From CAZKUN01 sp964555935 (lineage in GTDB: Bacteria; Armatimonadota; Zipacnadia; Zipacnadales; VGFC01), in contig CAZKUN010000089.1 of assembly GCA_964555935.1 (NCBI GenBank), positions 1 to 31,950 on the forward strand: a DNA stretch of 31,950 bases, read 5' to 3'. Positions 8,576 to 18,400 of the stretch are shown here, piece after piece (the first letter of the stretch is position 1; each line of letters opens with the position of its first letter). A program made the position numbers and the translations under genes. Below the pieces are notes generated by a model, which was not told the DNA's origin, did no database searches, and saw only the letters and a program-made list of their open reading frames with translations.

Positions 8576-9359
8576 CGCCGAGGATTTGCCTGCCCAGGAT
8601 GAGCTGGGTCCCCGTCAGCGCCACCAGCACGTAGACCACCCACGTGAAGATCTTCTCGCTCACCCTCCTGTTCATCCACAGGCCTAAGAACACGCCCAGC
8701 ACCACCACCGGCGCGAGCCATATCGCAGCCACCGCGACCTTGACCGTCAGCAGCTTCATGCCGATGAAGAACGGCAGCTTGATGAGATTCAGGCAGGTGT
8801 AGTAGATGACCGTGGTGGCGACGAACTTCTCTTTCCCGAGCTTCTGTGGGATGAGGTAGAGCGTGATGATCGGTCCCGCGGCGTGGGCGAGCATCGAGCA
8901 AAACCCCGCGCCCATTCCCGCAAGCGTCCCCTGCCACCAGACAGGGCGGAAGTGCTCGCCCGTGACGACGCCTCGGTCCCGGGCGATCTGGAGCGCGACG
9001 AATCCAAGAGAGATCACGCCGAGCCCAATGCGAAGATAGCGTTCCTCGAGGGTGGTGAGCAGCAGCGCGCCGACGATCACCCCGGCGATCGTGCCCGGCA
9101 GGAGCAGCCACAGGTTGCGGAGATCCCACTTCTTCCACCAGGCGTACAACGACCCCCAGTCGCCGACGATCAGCAAGGGAAGCATGAGCGGGAGCATCAC
9201 CGGGACTGGCATGACCTGGGCGTAGAGCGCGGGCGAAACCAGCCCCACTCCCCCACCGAAGCCGGCCTTGCCGATGCCGATGAAGACACTCGCCAGGAAG
9301 ATGGCCGAGATGATCCAGATGATGTGGACGTCGAAGGCCTGCTCGATGAAGACGGGCAT
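8547..9359 (-). CDS. TauE/SafE-family membrane transporter (putative sulfite/organosulfur exporter)
   Basis: A 270-residue polytopic membrane protein, about eight hydrophobic segments. It has the family's N-terminal pattern SVFIGIGKAGFGGGVGLVSP and the repeated half GTLAGMGAGFCSMLAHAAGP. TauE/SafE proteins move sulfite, sulfoacetate or other anions across the cytoplasmic membrane; substrates vary. Start ATG 9359 gives a normal N-terminus and has GAGAG about 8 nt upstream; an in-frame TTG at 9410 would add an arginine-rich tail unlikely in a membrane protein. It lies 75 nt downstream of the large TPR-tailed protein and overlaps convergently with the glycyl radical enzyme. Sulfatases nearby make a sulfur-related substrate plausible, but that is inference. 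Confidence 0.88.
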   Translation of the reverse strand: MPVFIEQAFDVHIIWIISAIFLASVFIGIGKAGFGGGVGLVSPALYAQVMPVPVMLPLMLPLLIVGDWGSLYAWWKKWDLRNLWLLLPGTIAGVIVGALLLTTLEERYLRIGLGVISLGFVALQIARDRGVVTGEHFRPVWWQGTLAGMGAGFCSMLAHAAGPIITLYLIPQKLGKEKFVATTVIYYTCLNLIKLPFFIGMKLLTVKVAVAAIWLAPVVVLGVFLGLWMNRRVSEKIFTWVVYVLVALTGTQLILGRQILGVILSLLSGK

Positions 9360-9434
9360 GAGGGCGCTCTCAAGACGGCGGCGTGAAGATGACCGTCGCC
9401 TATTCGGCAAGAGCGCGCGCGATGCCTCTGGTGT

Positions 9435-11132
9435 CTACTGCTCGAGGGTGTCGAGGTAGGCGAGCGTGCGGTCGACTCGAACCAGGCCCGAGCGCCGGTA
9501 ACGCTCGGTCTCGTGTTTCTCCGCCTGTTCGCGGGCGCGAGCGAGATACTCGCGAGCACGTGGCACGTCGCCCATGTCGGCGTAGATGTCGCCGATGAGC
9601 CGGCTGAAGTAGCTGCGAGTCGGCCTGAGGACGGCGGGGTTCCCAGCGCGGGCCTGGGCGTAGAGTTCGTCGGCGCGAAGGGCGGAGGCAAGGGCATCAT
9701 CGAAGCGACCAACGTCCCGGAGGGATTCGGCGTTCCGACGCACGCTAGAGGCCGCCCAGGCCGCGCGATTGTGGCGGAGCCGATCAACGGTGCTGGGTTC
9801 GTGGACCCAGTCGGGGACGGTGTCGAGCGAGCCCCCCGAAACCGGAAGAGGGATGCGCAAGCTGATCGTCTGACTGTCGCCAAGCTTGGGGGCGCCCGTC
9901 TCGATCATGAGCGGGGGCAAGGTGGAGCAGACCGACAGCGGGACGCTGATCTCGTCGCCGTCATCCGGCGGCTCACCGGGTTCGAGCGGCACGAGTATGA
10001 CGGCGGCGACGTCGGATTCCGCGTGGCTGAAGACTTCCATCACGCGAGCGAAGTACTCGCGCCCCGCCGCGCTGCGTAGGGGAACGCGCGCCGCAACTGT
10101 CATGGAGACGGCTCCAGCTCTGCGGGCTTGCGCGCGCTTGTTCCAGGGGAGCTGGTCGAGCGGCAATTCAAGCCGTTCGACCCGATGGTAGAACTGGACG
10201 GTGGCCTCGGGCACTGGCGGGAGCTGCTTGGCGCTGACGGGAACGCTCACGATTTCCTCCCGCCCCAGTTTGGGCGGGTGCACGGTTACTTGCAGACTCT
10301 CGAACGTATGCGTATCGACGGCTGTCGCGACCGCCGCGTGTTGGGCAGAACGGAGATCGATGGTTGTCTTGGCCGGGAGTTCGGCGAGTTCGAAGAACGC
10401 GCGGTCCGGCGGCGGGATCGTCTCGTAGGTATGCACCCAGCTTCCGGGATCATCGAGGAGGACACGGGCGCGCGGCAGCGACGTCTGAGGGTCAGTGAGG
10501 AGCTGGTCATAGAGGCAGCTCACGACGGGGAGGTCGGTCTGAGTGTCAATCCACCAGAGCAGGCGCGGGTAGCGCTTGTCTCGGTCTCCGGCGTCCCAGT
10601 CGCGGGCGAACTCGCGGACGCTGAACACGCGGCAGGCATGCCCTTCGTAGGTGTCGGCGCCGATGTCCTCGACCTGCGGGTCGTTCGCGGCATCCAAGTC
10701 CAGCATGGCGACCAGACGGGACGCCGCCGACCATGCGTTCGGCCACTCAAGCGAGCGAGCCGATGAGATCAGGAGGGACTCGTTCGGAGGATCGAAGGCG
10801 TAGCGCGCGCCATCGACGAAGCCCAACGCGAGCGTCTGTTCCCCCGTCGCTTGGAGGCGATGCGCCCATGACGCCTGCCCGGGACCGGAGTCGGGCATCA
10901 CGCAGAGCCATTCCTCAATGTCCCAGGAGAAGGGGGACTTGACATCCACGACGTGGAGGCATTGGCCATCGAGAGCCGAGGCCAGACGCGACAGAGTCGG
11001 GCCGCCAACTTCCGGAGGAGACGGCGAGGACATCAGCATCGTATGGGTGGCGAAGACGCCGACCATCACTGCGGCCAACAGCCCCGACACGCGAAGCCAA
11101 CGCGGCAAACCACCGATCACTCGTGCCACCAC
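9435..11132 (-). CDS. Membrane-anchored protein, paralogue of the adjacent anti-sigma-like protein, TPR-like tail
   Basis: A 565-residue protein with one N-terminal membrane segment (about residues 12-34) and a large exported part. After it comes LSRLASALDGQCLHVVDVKS, matching the corresponding FAQMAEALDGKCILYETISG of the protein encoded at 11548-13296. Both share a middle region (LWWIDTQTDLPVVSCLYDQL / AWWIDANTSLPFLECQFLA) and an all-helical C-terminal tail ending YLDTLE, with TPR-like helices (RFDDALASALRADELYAQA; DVPRAREYLARAREQ). The start is GTG at 11132, preceded by AGGGAGGG. It lacks the short cytoplasmic segment of its paralogue. The function is not recognised; by context it is probably a periplasmic sensor or partner in the ECF-sigma cassette. 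Confidence 0.8.
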   Translation of the reverse strand: MVARVIGGLPRWLRVSGLLAAVMVGVFATHTMLMSSPSPPEVGGPTLSRLASALDGQCLHVVDVKSPFSWDIEEWLCVMPDSGPGQASWAHRLQATGEQTLALGFVDGARYAFDPPNESLLISSARSLEWPNAWSAASRLVAMLDLDAANDPQVEDIGADTYEGHACRVFSVREFARDWDAGDRDKRYPRLLWWIDTQTDLPVVSCLYDQLLTDPQTSLPRARVLLDDPGSWVHTYETIPPPDRAFFELAELPAKTTIDLRSAQHAAVATAVDTHTFESLQVTVHPPKLGREEIVSVPVSAKQLPPVPEATVQFYHRVERLELPLDQLPWNKRAQARRAGAVSMTVAARVPLRSAAGREYFARVMEVFSHAESDVAAVILVPLEPGEPPDDGDEISVPLSVCSTLPPLMIETGAPKLGDSQTISLRIPLPVSGGSLDTVPDWVHEPSTVDRLRHNRAAWAASSVRRNAESLRDVGRFDDALASALRADELYAQARAGNPAVLRPTRSYFSRLIGDIYADMGDVPRAREYLARAREQAEKHETERYRRSGLVRVDRTLAYLDTLEQ

Positions 11133-11196
11133 ACATCCCTCCCTATCTACCCGTTACATAGCTGAACCATTGGGATGAAGGAAAGGGTCCGCACGG

Positions 11197-11508
11197 TCAT
11201 TCCGGCGGCGTATCGGGCGGCGTATCGGGTCCGGTCTGAGCCAGATGTGGGAACAGGCGACGGACAGCCACGCTTCCCGGCCAGGCGCAGAGCCACATGA
11301 CGGCGCCAGAGGCGAGACCCATCAGCGCCTCGCCGAGCGCTTCATGGCCGGGGTACCCCTGGAAGAGGTACCGGTAGCCGGAGAGACCAGCCATCGCGAG
11401 CACGAGCAGAGCGGCCGCCACGGAGATGGCCATGACGGGGCGTCTCGGGAAGAAGACGCCCATCAGGAAGCCTCCGACGACGGCGAGCAGGATGAAGGTC
11501 GGCAACAT
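11197..11508 (-). CDS. Small membrane protein of the ECF-sigma cluster
   Basis: A 103-residue hydrophobic protein with about three membrane segments (MLPTFILLAVVGGFLMGVFF; VMAISVAAALLVLAMAGLSG; ALMGLASGAVMWLCAW) and a polar tail with a short direct repeat, TPPDTPPE. ATG 11508 is preceded by AGAGGAGG at a good distance. It lies between the two large paralogous proteins, 39 nt after the first stop and 64 nt before the second start, so it is likely co-transcribed. No family is recognised. Confidence 0.75.
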   Translation of the reverse strand: MLPTFILLAVVGGFLMGVFFPRRPVMAISVAAALLVLAMAGLSGYRYLFQGYPGHEALGEALMGLASGAVMWLCAWPGSVAVRRLFPHLAQTGPDTPPDTPPE

Positions 11509-11547
11509 GATGGGCGCCTCCTCTGCGGCGTCTGACCGACGGCGCTC

Positions 11548-13296
11548 CTATTCCAGCGTATCAAGGTACTTGAGGCAAGCGTGGATCTCGGCCAGTCTCC
11601 TGTCGGTCGCGAGTCGGGATTCGGCAGTGGGTGCGTCAAGGTTCCGCAGAAAGACGCGACAGGCCTCGGCATGTCTGCGGGCTTCACTGATGTTGCCAAG
11701 GTCCGCGTACAAATCCATGTAAAGGCGGGTCATGTCAGCGCTCATCTGGTAGTCCTCCCCGCCGTCGATCCGATGGGCCACTGCATACCACTCATCCGCA
11801 AGGTCGGCGATCCTCAGAGCGTCGTCCTGGCGCGCGAAGCGCCGAAGCTGTTGAGCATGCCGGTAGATCTCGGATGCCAGAAAGCGGTGTGGGAATCCGC
11901 GACTACTGACAGCCCATCCCGGACACGTGGAAGTCCACCATGGCAGCTCGTATGTTGCCAGCGACGGCTCGGGGATCCACACATTCAGTTCGATCGTCTG
12001 TCTCTCGCCGTCAACGCGAAGTGGAATCGTGATCCTGTCTTCGCCCACCAGCCCTTCCGCCGGGCTCAGTGGCACCAGCCGTAGGATTGAGGTTGAGTCC
12101 GGGATCTTCTCAAACAGACGGCCCCACCATACGCAATACACGGCTCCGTTCTCACTGGTGATCGGCGCTGTCTCAATCCGCCCTCCGGGATCGTCGTCTC
12201 GGTGGTCCCATTGTGCCTGGTATCGCTCCGCCCCGATGGTCTGGTGGTTCGAGGCCTGGAGGTGGCGGTATGGCGTGATCTCCGGAGGGTTCGAACGGCA
12301 CGACACGGCGATGTAGACGACGCCTGCGTCGGAGGCCGCCGCGGCATGCGCTGCGACCCGACTGGTGTTGCCTTCGACAGAGCTGATCTCGCCCTCGAGC
12401 AACCTATCCTGCTGAGGCCGTAGATCAAGCGTCTGACGTGCGTTGAGGTCCGACAGCTCGAAGAGACCCGCGGGCGGGCTCTCGACGACGCTGAACCGGG
12501 CCAGAATGCTGCGCCTGTGGCTCAGCCCCGCTCGGACCTCATCGAGCGTTGGGCGGTCATTGTAGGGGTGGTTGCTCCGGGCCAGAAACTGGCACTCGAG
12601 AAACGGCAGCGACGTGTTGGCATCGATCCACCAGGCTCTCAGCCGCGTCGCCGGTTCGCCATCGTCACCCAGGGCCCCGGCGCGCTCCGGCCAGACGACG
12701 ACGATGCACTCTCGTCCTTGGTACGCGTCCAACTCCAGGAGGAACGGGTGGACCTCCTGCTGGTGCTCGACCCCCCGGAGGGTTGCTTGGATATTGCGGA
12801 TCTCAGACTCATGCTCCCACGAGTCGGGGTTGATATGGGAGATTACCCGATTGCGTTCCGGCGAGGCGTGCTCGCGGTATGTATCCGCGGTCCAGGCGCG
12901 GACGCTGGTATAGTCGAACCACTTCTCCTCGGTCCGCACCGACCACGAGTCATCGTCCGCATGCCATTGGAACCAGGTCTTCTTGCCGCCGGAGGGGTCG
13001 CCGGAGATGGTCTCGTAGAGGATGCATTTACCGTCGAGGGCCTCGGCCATCTGGGCGAATACGACCTCGGCGAACACCGGGCGGATGGGCGTGGACGAGA
13101 TCAGCAGGACAGCAGCAGCAACCCAGGCTACGAGGGTCGTGCTTCCCAAGAGGAATCTCCGAGGCGACGCCGGTGTCGCGGGGAGCGGGATGGAACTGAG
13201 CAGGCGCCCCGCCAGTCCCGGAGGCGCCTGCACCTCCACCGCATTCAACCTTGCGTCCAGTTCCTCGTCACTCAGCCGGTGCTTCGCAGGTGACAT
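11548..13296 (-). CDS. Anti-sigma-like transmembrane protein with large extracytoplasmic and TPR-like region
   Basis: A 582-residue protein whose start (ATG 13296, preceded by GAGGAGGAG) overlaps the sigma-factor gene by 29 bp, the usual sigma/anti-sigma arrangement. It has a short cytoplasmic N-terminus (LSDEELDARLNAVEVQAPPGLAGRL), one membrane helix at about 48-68 (FLLGSTTLVAWVAAAVLLIS), then a long exported region and a helical TPR-like tail (DDALRIADLADEWYAVAHRI; DLGNISEARRHAEACRVFL) ending KYLDTLE. No zinc-binding HXXXCXXC anti-sigma motif is present, so sigma binding is inferred from position and topology. The exported part may sense an envelope or substrate signal. It is paralogous to the protein encoded at 9435-11132. 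Confidence 0.8.
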   Translation of the reverse strand: MSPAKHRLSDEELDARLNAVEVQAPPGLAGRLLSSIPLPATPASPRRFLLGSTTLVAWVAAAVLLISSTPIRPVFAEVVFAQMAEALDGKCILYETISGDPSGGKKTWFQWHADDDSWSVRTEEKWFDYTSVRAWTADTYREHASPERNRVISHINPDSWEHESEIRNIQATLRGVEHQQEVHPFLLELDAYQGRECIVVVWPERAGALGDDGEPATRLRAWWIDANTSLPFLECQFLARSNHPYNDRPTLDEVRAGLSHRRSILARFSVVESPPAGLFELSDLNARQTLDLRPQQDRLLEGEISSVEGNTSRVAAHAAAASDAGVVYIAVSCRSNPPEITPYRHLQASNHQTIGAERYQAQWDHRDDDPGGRIETAPITSENGAVYCVWWGRLFEKIPDSTSILRLVPLSPAEGLVGEDRITIPLRVDGERQTIELNVWIPEPSLATYELPWWTSTCPGWAVSSRGFPHRFLASEIYRHAQQLRRFARQDDALRIADLADEWYAVAHRIDGGEDYQMSADMTRLYMDLYADLGNISEARRHAEACRVFLRNLDAPTAESRLATDRRLAEIHACLKYLDTLE

Positions 13297-13834
13297 GTTG
13301 CTCCTCCTCTTCGTCTTCGAGCTGCGCGCGGAGGCGTTTGCGGGCCTCGCTCACTCGCCAGCGGGCGGTGTCATCTGAGATGCCCAGGGCCTGAGCCACC
13401 TCGCGGTGCGAGAGCCCATGTAGCGCGTGCAGCAAGAGTGGATGACGGTACTTGGCCGGTAGGTCGCGAACGGCGTCGAGCAACTCGGCTTGGTCGAGGA
13501 GCTGGGTCGTGCTGGGGAAGTCCACGGGAGTTGGGGGGCTAACCGCCTCTGATATCGACTTGCGACGCAAGACACGTCGGCGAAGCGACCGGGCCTGTTT
13601 CAGCGCCACCCCACACAGCCACGCTTCCAGGTTCTCGGCCTTTGCGGCCCGGTCAGGTTTTCGCCAGACGGCCAGGAACGTCTCCTGCGTCAGATCCTGC
13701 GCATCCTCCGCGCTGCCGGTGTCGGCCCAGAGCAGTCGGTAGATACGCTCGTGATGCCGACGGACCAGCGCTTCACACGCCGCACGCTCACCCAGTCGCA
13801 ACCCCTGTTGGATATCAGCGTCTGACATTGCCAT
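13268..13834 (-). CDS. ECF-family RNA polymerase sigma factor
   Basis: A 188-residue sigma-70 family factor of the extracytoplasmic-function type. Region 2 is at about residues 15-85 (ALVRRHHERIYRLLWADTGS, EDAQDLTQETFLAVWRKP). Region 4 is at about 115-170, with LPAKYRHPLLLHALHGLSHR and a helix-turn-helix EVAQALGISDDTARWRVSEARKRL. A proline-containing linker (AVSPPTPVDFPST) lies between them. It is the first gene of a likely operon with the overlapping anti-sigma-like gene. ATG 13834 or ATG 13828 could be used; GAGAGGGG lies upstream. It is 64 nt downstream of the cytoplasmic sulfatase on the same strand, so it may be read through from there or have its own promoter. Confidence 0.93.
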   Translation of the reverse strand: MAMSDADIQQGLRLGERAACEALVRRHHERIYRLLWADTGSAEDAQDLTQETFLAVWRKPDRAAKAENLEAWLCGVALKQARSLRRRVLRRKSISEAVSPPTPVDFPSTTQLLDQAELLDAVRDLPAKYRHPLLLHALHGLSHREVAQALGISDDTARWRVSEARKRLRAQLEDEEEEQHVTCEAPAE

Positions 13835-13898
13835 GCGACAACCCAGCCCCTCTCACCAGTACAGTCGTCGTGAGGTCGCGGAATGTGAGGAAGCGCGG

Positions 13899-15278
13899 TT
13901 ACAGCCTCACCTGCGCATCCATCAGCCACCCGAGAATTCGCTCTCGCAACGTCCGCTCGAGACACTCGTGGTCGGCGTGGCCGACCAGGTTGACGCGCTC
14001 GTGGGGGTCGGCGAGGAGATCGTAGAGCATGATGCCTCTCCCCCGCCGATCCATCGCGTATTTGTGCTGCCGGGTGCGGATCATCGTGATGTCATCAACC
14101 TCGCTGAAGGTGGCGTCGCGAACGGATTTCTGACCATCAAGCAGCGGCGCGAGCGAGTGGCCGAGCGCGCGAGTCGAGGGCTCGCATCCCGCGGCGTCGA
14201 GCAGCGTCGGCATGATGTCGACCGTCTCGACGAAAGCGTCGCTCACCTGACCCGCGCTGCCCCGCGCGGGCCAGCGGAGAATGAAGGGCACTCGCAGCGC
14301 CGATTCATGGAAGTTCGACTTGTGGATCCAGCCGAAATCGCCCGCCATCTCGCCGTGGTCCGACCAGAAGACGACAACCGCATCGTCCCACCAGCCACGC
14401 CGCTCGAAGGCCGCGCGGATATTGCCCACCCAATCGTCGATGAGCGAGACCTTCCCGTAATAGTTCGCGCGAATCCCCTGGATATCTGAGTCCGTTAGGC
14501 CCTTCACCCGGCGCCTCAGCGCGCGGTCACGAGCATGGTCGGGCACCCACTCGGGCGGATCCGTGAGTGGGATCGCCGCGGGCGTCTCGGCGGGACCGTA
14601 CATCTGGGCATACCTGCCCGGCGCGTCCCACGGATCGTGCGGGCCGCCGAAGCCGACGAAGAGACACGGCGGGCGCGCGTCATCGTACTCATCGACCCAC
14701 TCGACCGCTTTGCGCCCGATGTAGCCGTCCATGAAATCGTCCTCAGGCAGCGGGCTGGCCCACGCCGCGCGGGCACCCACCTCGCGGCGCCTGCGGTAGT
14801 CATCCTTGAACGCCTCGAGCAGGCCCTTCTCCGCCCATTCATCCGTCATATACGAGTCCGTGTTCATCGTCGCGTACGGGCCGGTGGTCTCGTGGACATC
14901 GTCGAAGCCGCGAGCGCGCATGTAGCCTTCGCAGTCGCGCAGGTGCTGGCCGGAGTGCGGGTAGTAGTGCGATTTTCCCGTGTGGCACGTGCGATAGCCG
15001 GCCGACTGGAGGTGGTGGAAGAGGCTCTCATCTCCGGCCGGAAGCTGGCCGGAATTGTGCCACATGCCATGGTTGTGCGGGTAGAGTCCGCTGATGAACG
15101 ACGCCCGCGCGGGCATGCACAGAGGGCTGTTCGTGCAGCCATGGCTGAACCGCGTGCCCTCGGCGGCCAACTCGTCGATGTGCGGCGTCGTGACCTGGAG
15201 GTGATCCGCGCAACTCATGCAATCGGCGCGCATCTGGTCGGGCATGATGATGAGGATCGGGGGAAGGCCGTGGCTCAC
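13899..15278 (-). CDS. Cytoplasmic type I sulfatase (formylglycine-dependent)
   Basis: A 459-residue sulfatase without signal peptide. The N-terminal metal site is ILIIMPDQMRADCM. The active-site signature is CMPAR in NSPLCMPARASFISGLYPHN, with Cys54 the expected formylglycine. The second metal region is VVVFWSDHGEMAGDFGW followed by HKSNFHESALRVPFILRWP. The C-terminal VRDATFSEVDDITMIRTRQHKYA is typical of choline-sulfatase/iduronate-type relatives. Start GTG 15278 has AAAGGA about 9 nt upstream. Absence of an export signal, in contrast to the Tat sulfatase at 3569-5332, suggests action on small imported sulfate esters. It is divergent from the GH42-like gene. Substrate unknown. Confidence 0.92.
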   Translation of the reverse strand: MSHGLPPILIIMPDQMRADCMSCADHLQVTTPHIDELAAEGTRFSHGCTNSPLCMPARASFISGLYPHNHGMWHNSGQLPAGDESLFHHLQSAGYRTCHTGKSHYYPHSGQHLRDCEGYMRARGFDDVHETTGPYATMNTDSYMTDEWAEKGLLEAFKDDYRRRREVGARAAWASPLPEDDFMDGYIGRKAVEWVDEYDDARPPCLFVGFGGPHDPWDAPGRYAQMYGPAETPAAIPLTDPPEWVPDHARDRALRRRVKGLTDSDIQGIRANYYGKVSLIDDWVGNIRAAFERRGWWDDAVVVFWSDHGEMAGDFGWIHKSNFHESALRVPFILRWPARGSAGQVSDAFVETVDIMPTLLDAAGCEPSTRALGHSLAPLLDGQKSVRDATFSEVDDITMIRTRQHKYAMDRRGRGIMLYDLLADPHERVNLVGHADHECLERTLRERILGWLMDAQVRL

Positions 15279-15374
15279 GGGAGGGTTCCTTTCGTTGCGA
15301 CCGTATCGAGCGAGGCCTTCGACGCGAGGGGGAGGTGAACCTGTTGCGCGTGAGGGAAGGAGAGGGACGGCGAT

Positions 15375-15399
15375 GCCGGCTGGAAGCCGGCGCTCCCGG
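15375..15399. repeat. Short palindromic repeat (GCCGGC-TGGAA-GCCGGC)
   Basis: GCCGGC (15375-15380), loop TGGAA, GCCGGC (15386-15391), followed by GCTCCCGG. It has the same architecture as the GGGCAAGAATGCCC repeats (GC stem, purine-rich loop, pyrimidine-rich 3' flank) but a different sequence. It lies in the gap between a divergent sulfatase and glycosidase. Confidence 0.55.
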
Positions 15400-15443
15400 C
15401 AGGCTACATTGGGTGCGAGACAGGAAATGGCGGAGGGTTGATG

Positions 15444-18400
15444 ATGCTGCAGCTGTCAATTGGCGCTCTTGTCTGCTGCGCGAGCTTCGCACAGACGCCC
15501 CTTCGGCCGGGCGAGCTGAGGCTGTCGATCGTGGCTGACGACGCGGTCGCTCTGGGCGCCAACCTCGTGCCGAACGCGGGCTTTGAGGCGGTCGAAGGCA
15601 ATCAGCCCGAGGGGTGGGCCTTCGCGCCCCGCAACACCGACGCGACGTTTGAGGTGGTGCCCGACGGGCGGCACGGGGGGCAGGCCGTGCTCATCACGAA
15701 CAGCACCCCGCACGGCGCGCACGTGTATGGACAGCTCACGCTCACCGGCGGCATCGCGCTGGAGCCGGGCGAGACGTACACGCTGAGCTGCTACGTGAAG
15801 TCAGACGGCCCGGGCAGGTCGTGGATCGGCGGCGGCGACGGCTGGTGGATGCGGCTCAACTTCACAAGTACGGGCGGCGAATGGAAGCGCTTCGTGAAGA
15901 CGTTTGGCGCCCGCGACGGCGACAAGGCGTTCGCGGTGATGGTCAACACGGACAGCCCGACCGATGGTTTCCTGATCGATGACATCAAGCTTGAGAAGGG
16001 CGCCACTCCGACGCCGGCGATCCAAGGGGACCGCGACACGAGGGTGCCTGAGATCGACCTGGACGTGCCGGATCCGCTCATGTCGGTGGAGCCCACTGTA
16101 ACGTTGCCGATATGGTTGTACTTGCCCGGGGATGCGGCCGGGTGCGAGATCACATGCGTGATCACCGGCGCCGACGGCGTCGCGCTCGGATCAACGAAGT
16201 TGACGACAGACTTGGCCAAGGGCGTGACGCCGATCGAGATGGAATGGGACATCAGCGAGACGCCCAATGTGGTCGGCGAAATCGAGGTGACGATCGTCGC
16301 GGCTGGCGAGACTGCGACCAGCAAAGGCAATACCACGCTTCTGACGATGGCGGGATTCAGCGAGGTGTATTCGTCTGTCCTGCCGGCGGTCGAGGCCCTG
16401 ACGAGGGCCGTGGCAGAGGCCAAAGACGCGGGCGCGCAGGCGGCCTACCCCGTCGCCGCGCTCCAGGTTGCCGAGCGGTTTGGCAGCATTGTGGAAGAGA
16501 TCGCTCAAGCGGGCGGGATTGACCGGGCGAGCCAATACGCGGCCGACATCGTCGCGATGTGCGAACAGGCGACCGAGGAGGCGAGAGGCATCGCGGCGGG
16601 GCGAGTCGAGGACCGCACGGTGGCCGATCATCCGATGGACCAAGTGGAGATCGTCGGTCGCAACTTCGTCGTCGGCGATCAGCCCGTGTCGCTCGTCGGG
16701 CCGTTGGGATACGGCGAGCTGCTGAACGAGATCGAGACCGTGCGCAACTACGGCTTCAACGTGGTCGGCGACGACTTCAACTCCTACAGCGCGCTACGCA
16801 TGGTGACGGGCGACGATACCTTCGACGAGACGGCGATCCCGAAACTGTTGGAGAGTTGGGACCGGCTGCGCGACCTCAACCTGGCCATCAGCTACAACCC
16901 GACGCCGCACTACTTCCCCGAGTGGGCGCTGACGAAGTACCCCGACATCACCGGCGGCGATCCCGTCGACCGCCTGCCTGACTGGAGCGGGCTGAACCGG
17001 CATGCGGGAAGCCGGACGAAGTCGTACGGCGGCTTCTTCCCGTTCGCCATCGAATCACCCACCGTGCATCGGCTGATCGAGCGGTACTACGGCAAGCTGT
17101 TCCCCGCGATCAAGGACCATCCGAGCACGCGCGTGACGTGGCTGATGAACGAGCCGACGTATGGGAGCAGCGACGCGGAGTACCTGCGCCAGTATCGCGA
17201 GTTCCTGCGGGAGAAGTATGACACGCTCGCGGAGTTGAACGAGACGTGGGGCACGGAGCACGAGTCGCTGGATAAGATCGGGCGGTCTGGACCGGTCAAT
17301 CCAGGGCGGTTCGACTTCATGGACTACCACAACCAGCACGTGGCGGAGTGGTTTGAGTGGCTGGCCGATGAGGTGCGGAAGAACGACCCCAACGCGATCG
17401 TATCCAACAAGCCGATGGCCTGGACGATCCTCCAGCCCGAGCGCGGGATCGACTTCGAGCGCCAGGCGGAGATCATGGATGTGCCCGGGTGCGACGCATC
17501 GCGGGCCCCGCGCACCGAAGGGTATGCGTATGGCTGGATGGGGCCGGTGTTTCTGTTCGACTTCTACGCGTCCGTGGCGCCGAACAAGCCGCAGGCGGAC
17601 CTGGAGTACCACTACGTTCACCAGCCGTATGCAACGGCGGACTACGTGCGGTCGACGTACTGGCAGAGCTACCTCCACGGGTTGAGGCTGAGCACGTTCT
17701 GGGTGTGGGGCAAGGGGCAACTCGGCGACGGCAAGGCGGGCGCGGGCATGACGCATACCGCGTGGAGCCAGCCGCAGGTAGGTTGGGGGACGGCCACCTC
17801 GGCGCTGGACGTGAGGCGGCTGGCGAAGGAGATCTCGCACTTCCCGCCGCCGGCCGAGGTCGCGCTGTACTTCAGCAAACCATCGCTCTACCTCGACGAA
17901 GGTCCGGCGCAGACGGCGTTGCAGAAGGCGTACGCGGGCCTGTTCTTCTCCGATGCGCCAGTGGGCTTTGTGACCGACAAGATGATCCGCGAGGGCAAAC
18001 TCAACGGGCTGAAGACCCTCGTCGTGCCTGGCGCCAAACACGTGGAACGCGATGTGTTGGAGCAGATCGTCGCTTTCGCGAAGGCGGGCGGGCATGTGGT
18101 GCTGCTCGGCGATTGCTTGCGTGAGGACGAGCACCGCGGGCCGCATCTGGAGACGCTCGCGGTCCGGGGACCAAGCGTGTCTGAGATGAACGTTGCCGAG
18201 CCATCGGTCCTGCACGGCGAGTTCGAGTCGGTCCTGGAGCAGGCGGGAGTTGGTCGCCCAGTGAGGGCGGGCCAGTGGGCGGTTGAGTGTCGCAGCGTCC
18301 GCACGGATGACGGGGTGCTGTGCAGCCTGCTGAACCTGAACGAGGAGGCAGTAGAGGTGGATGTGACGCTCGACGGCGAGGACTTGGGCGATTGGGAAGA

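Noticed and set aside
12285..12300. GGTTCGAA tRNA T-loop-like sequence
   Set aside because: No cloverleaf or acceptor stem around it, and it lies within the anti-sigma-like coding sequence.
17055..18215. Long minus-strand open frame within the GH42-like gene
   Set aside because: No recognisable protein features and Arg/Pro/Val-rich composition typical of antisense GC frames; the plus strand carries the conserved glycosidase motifs.
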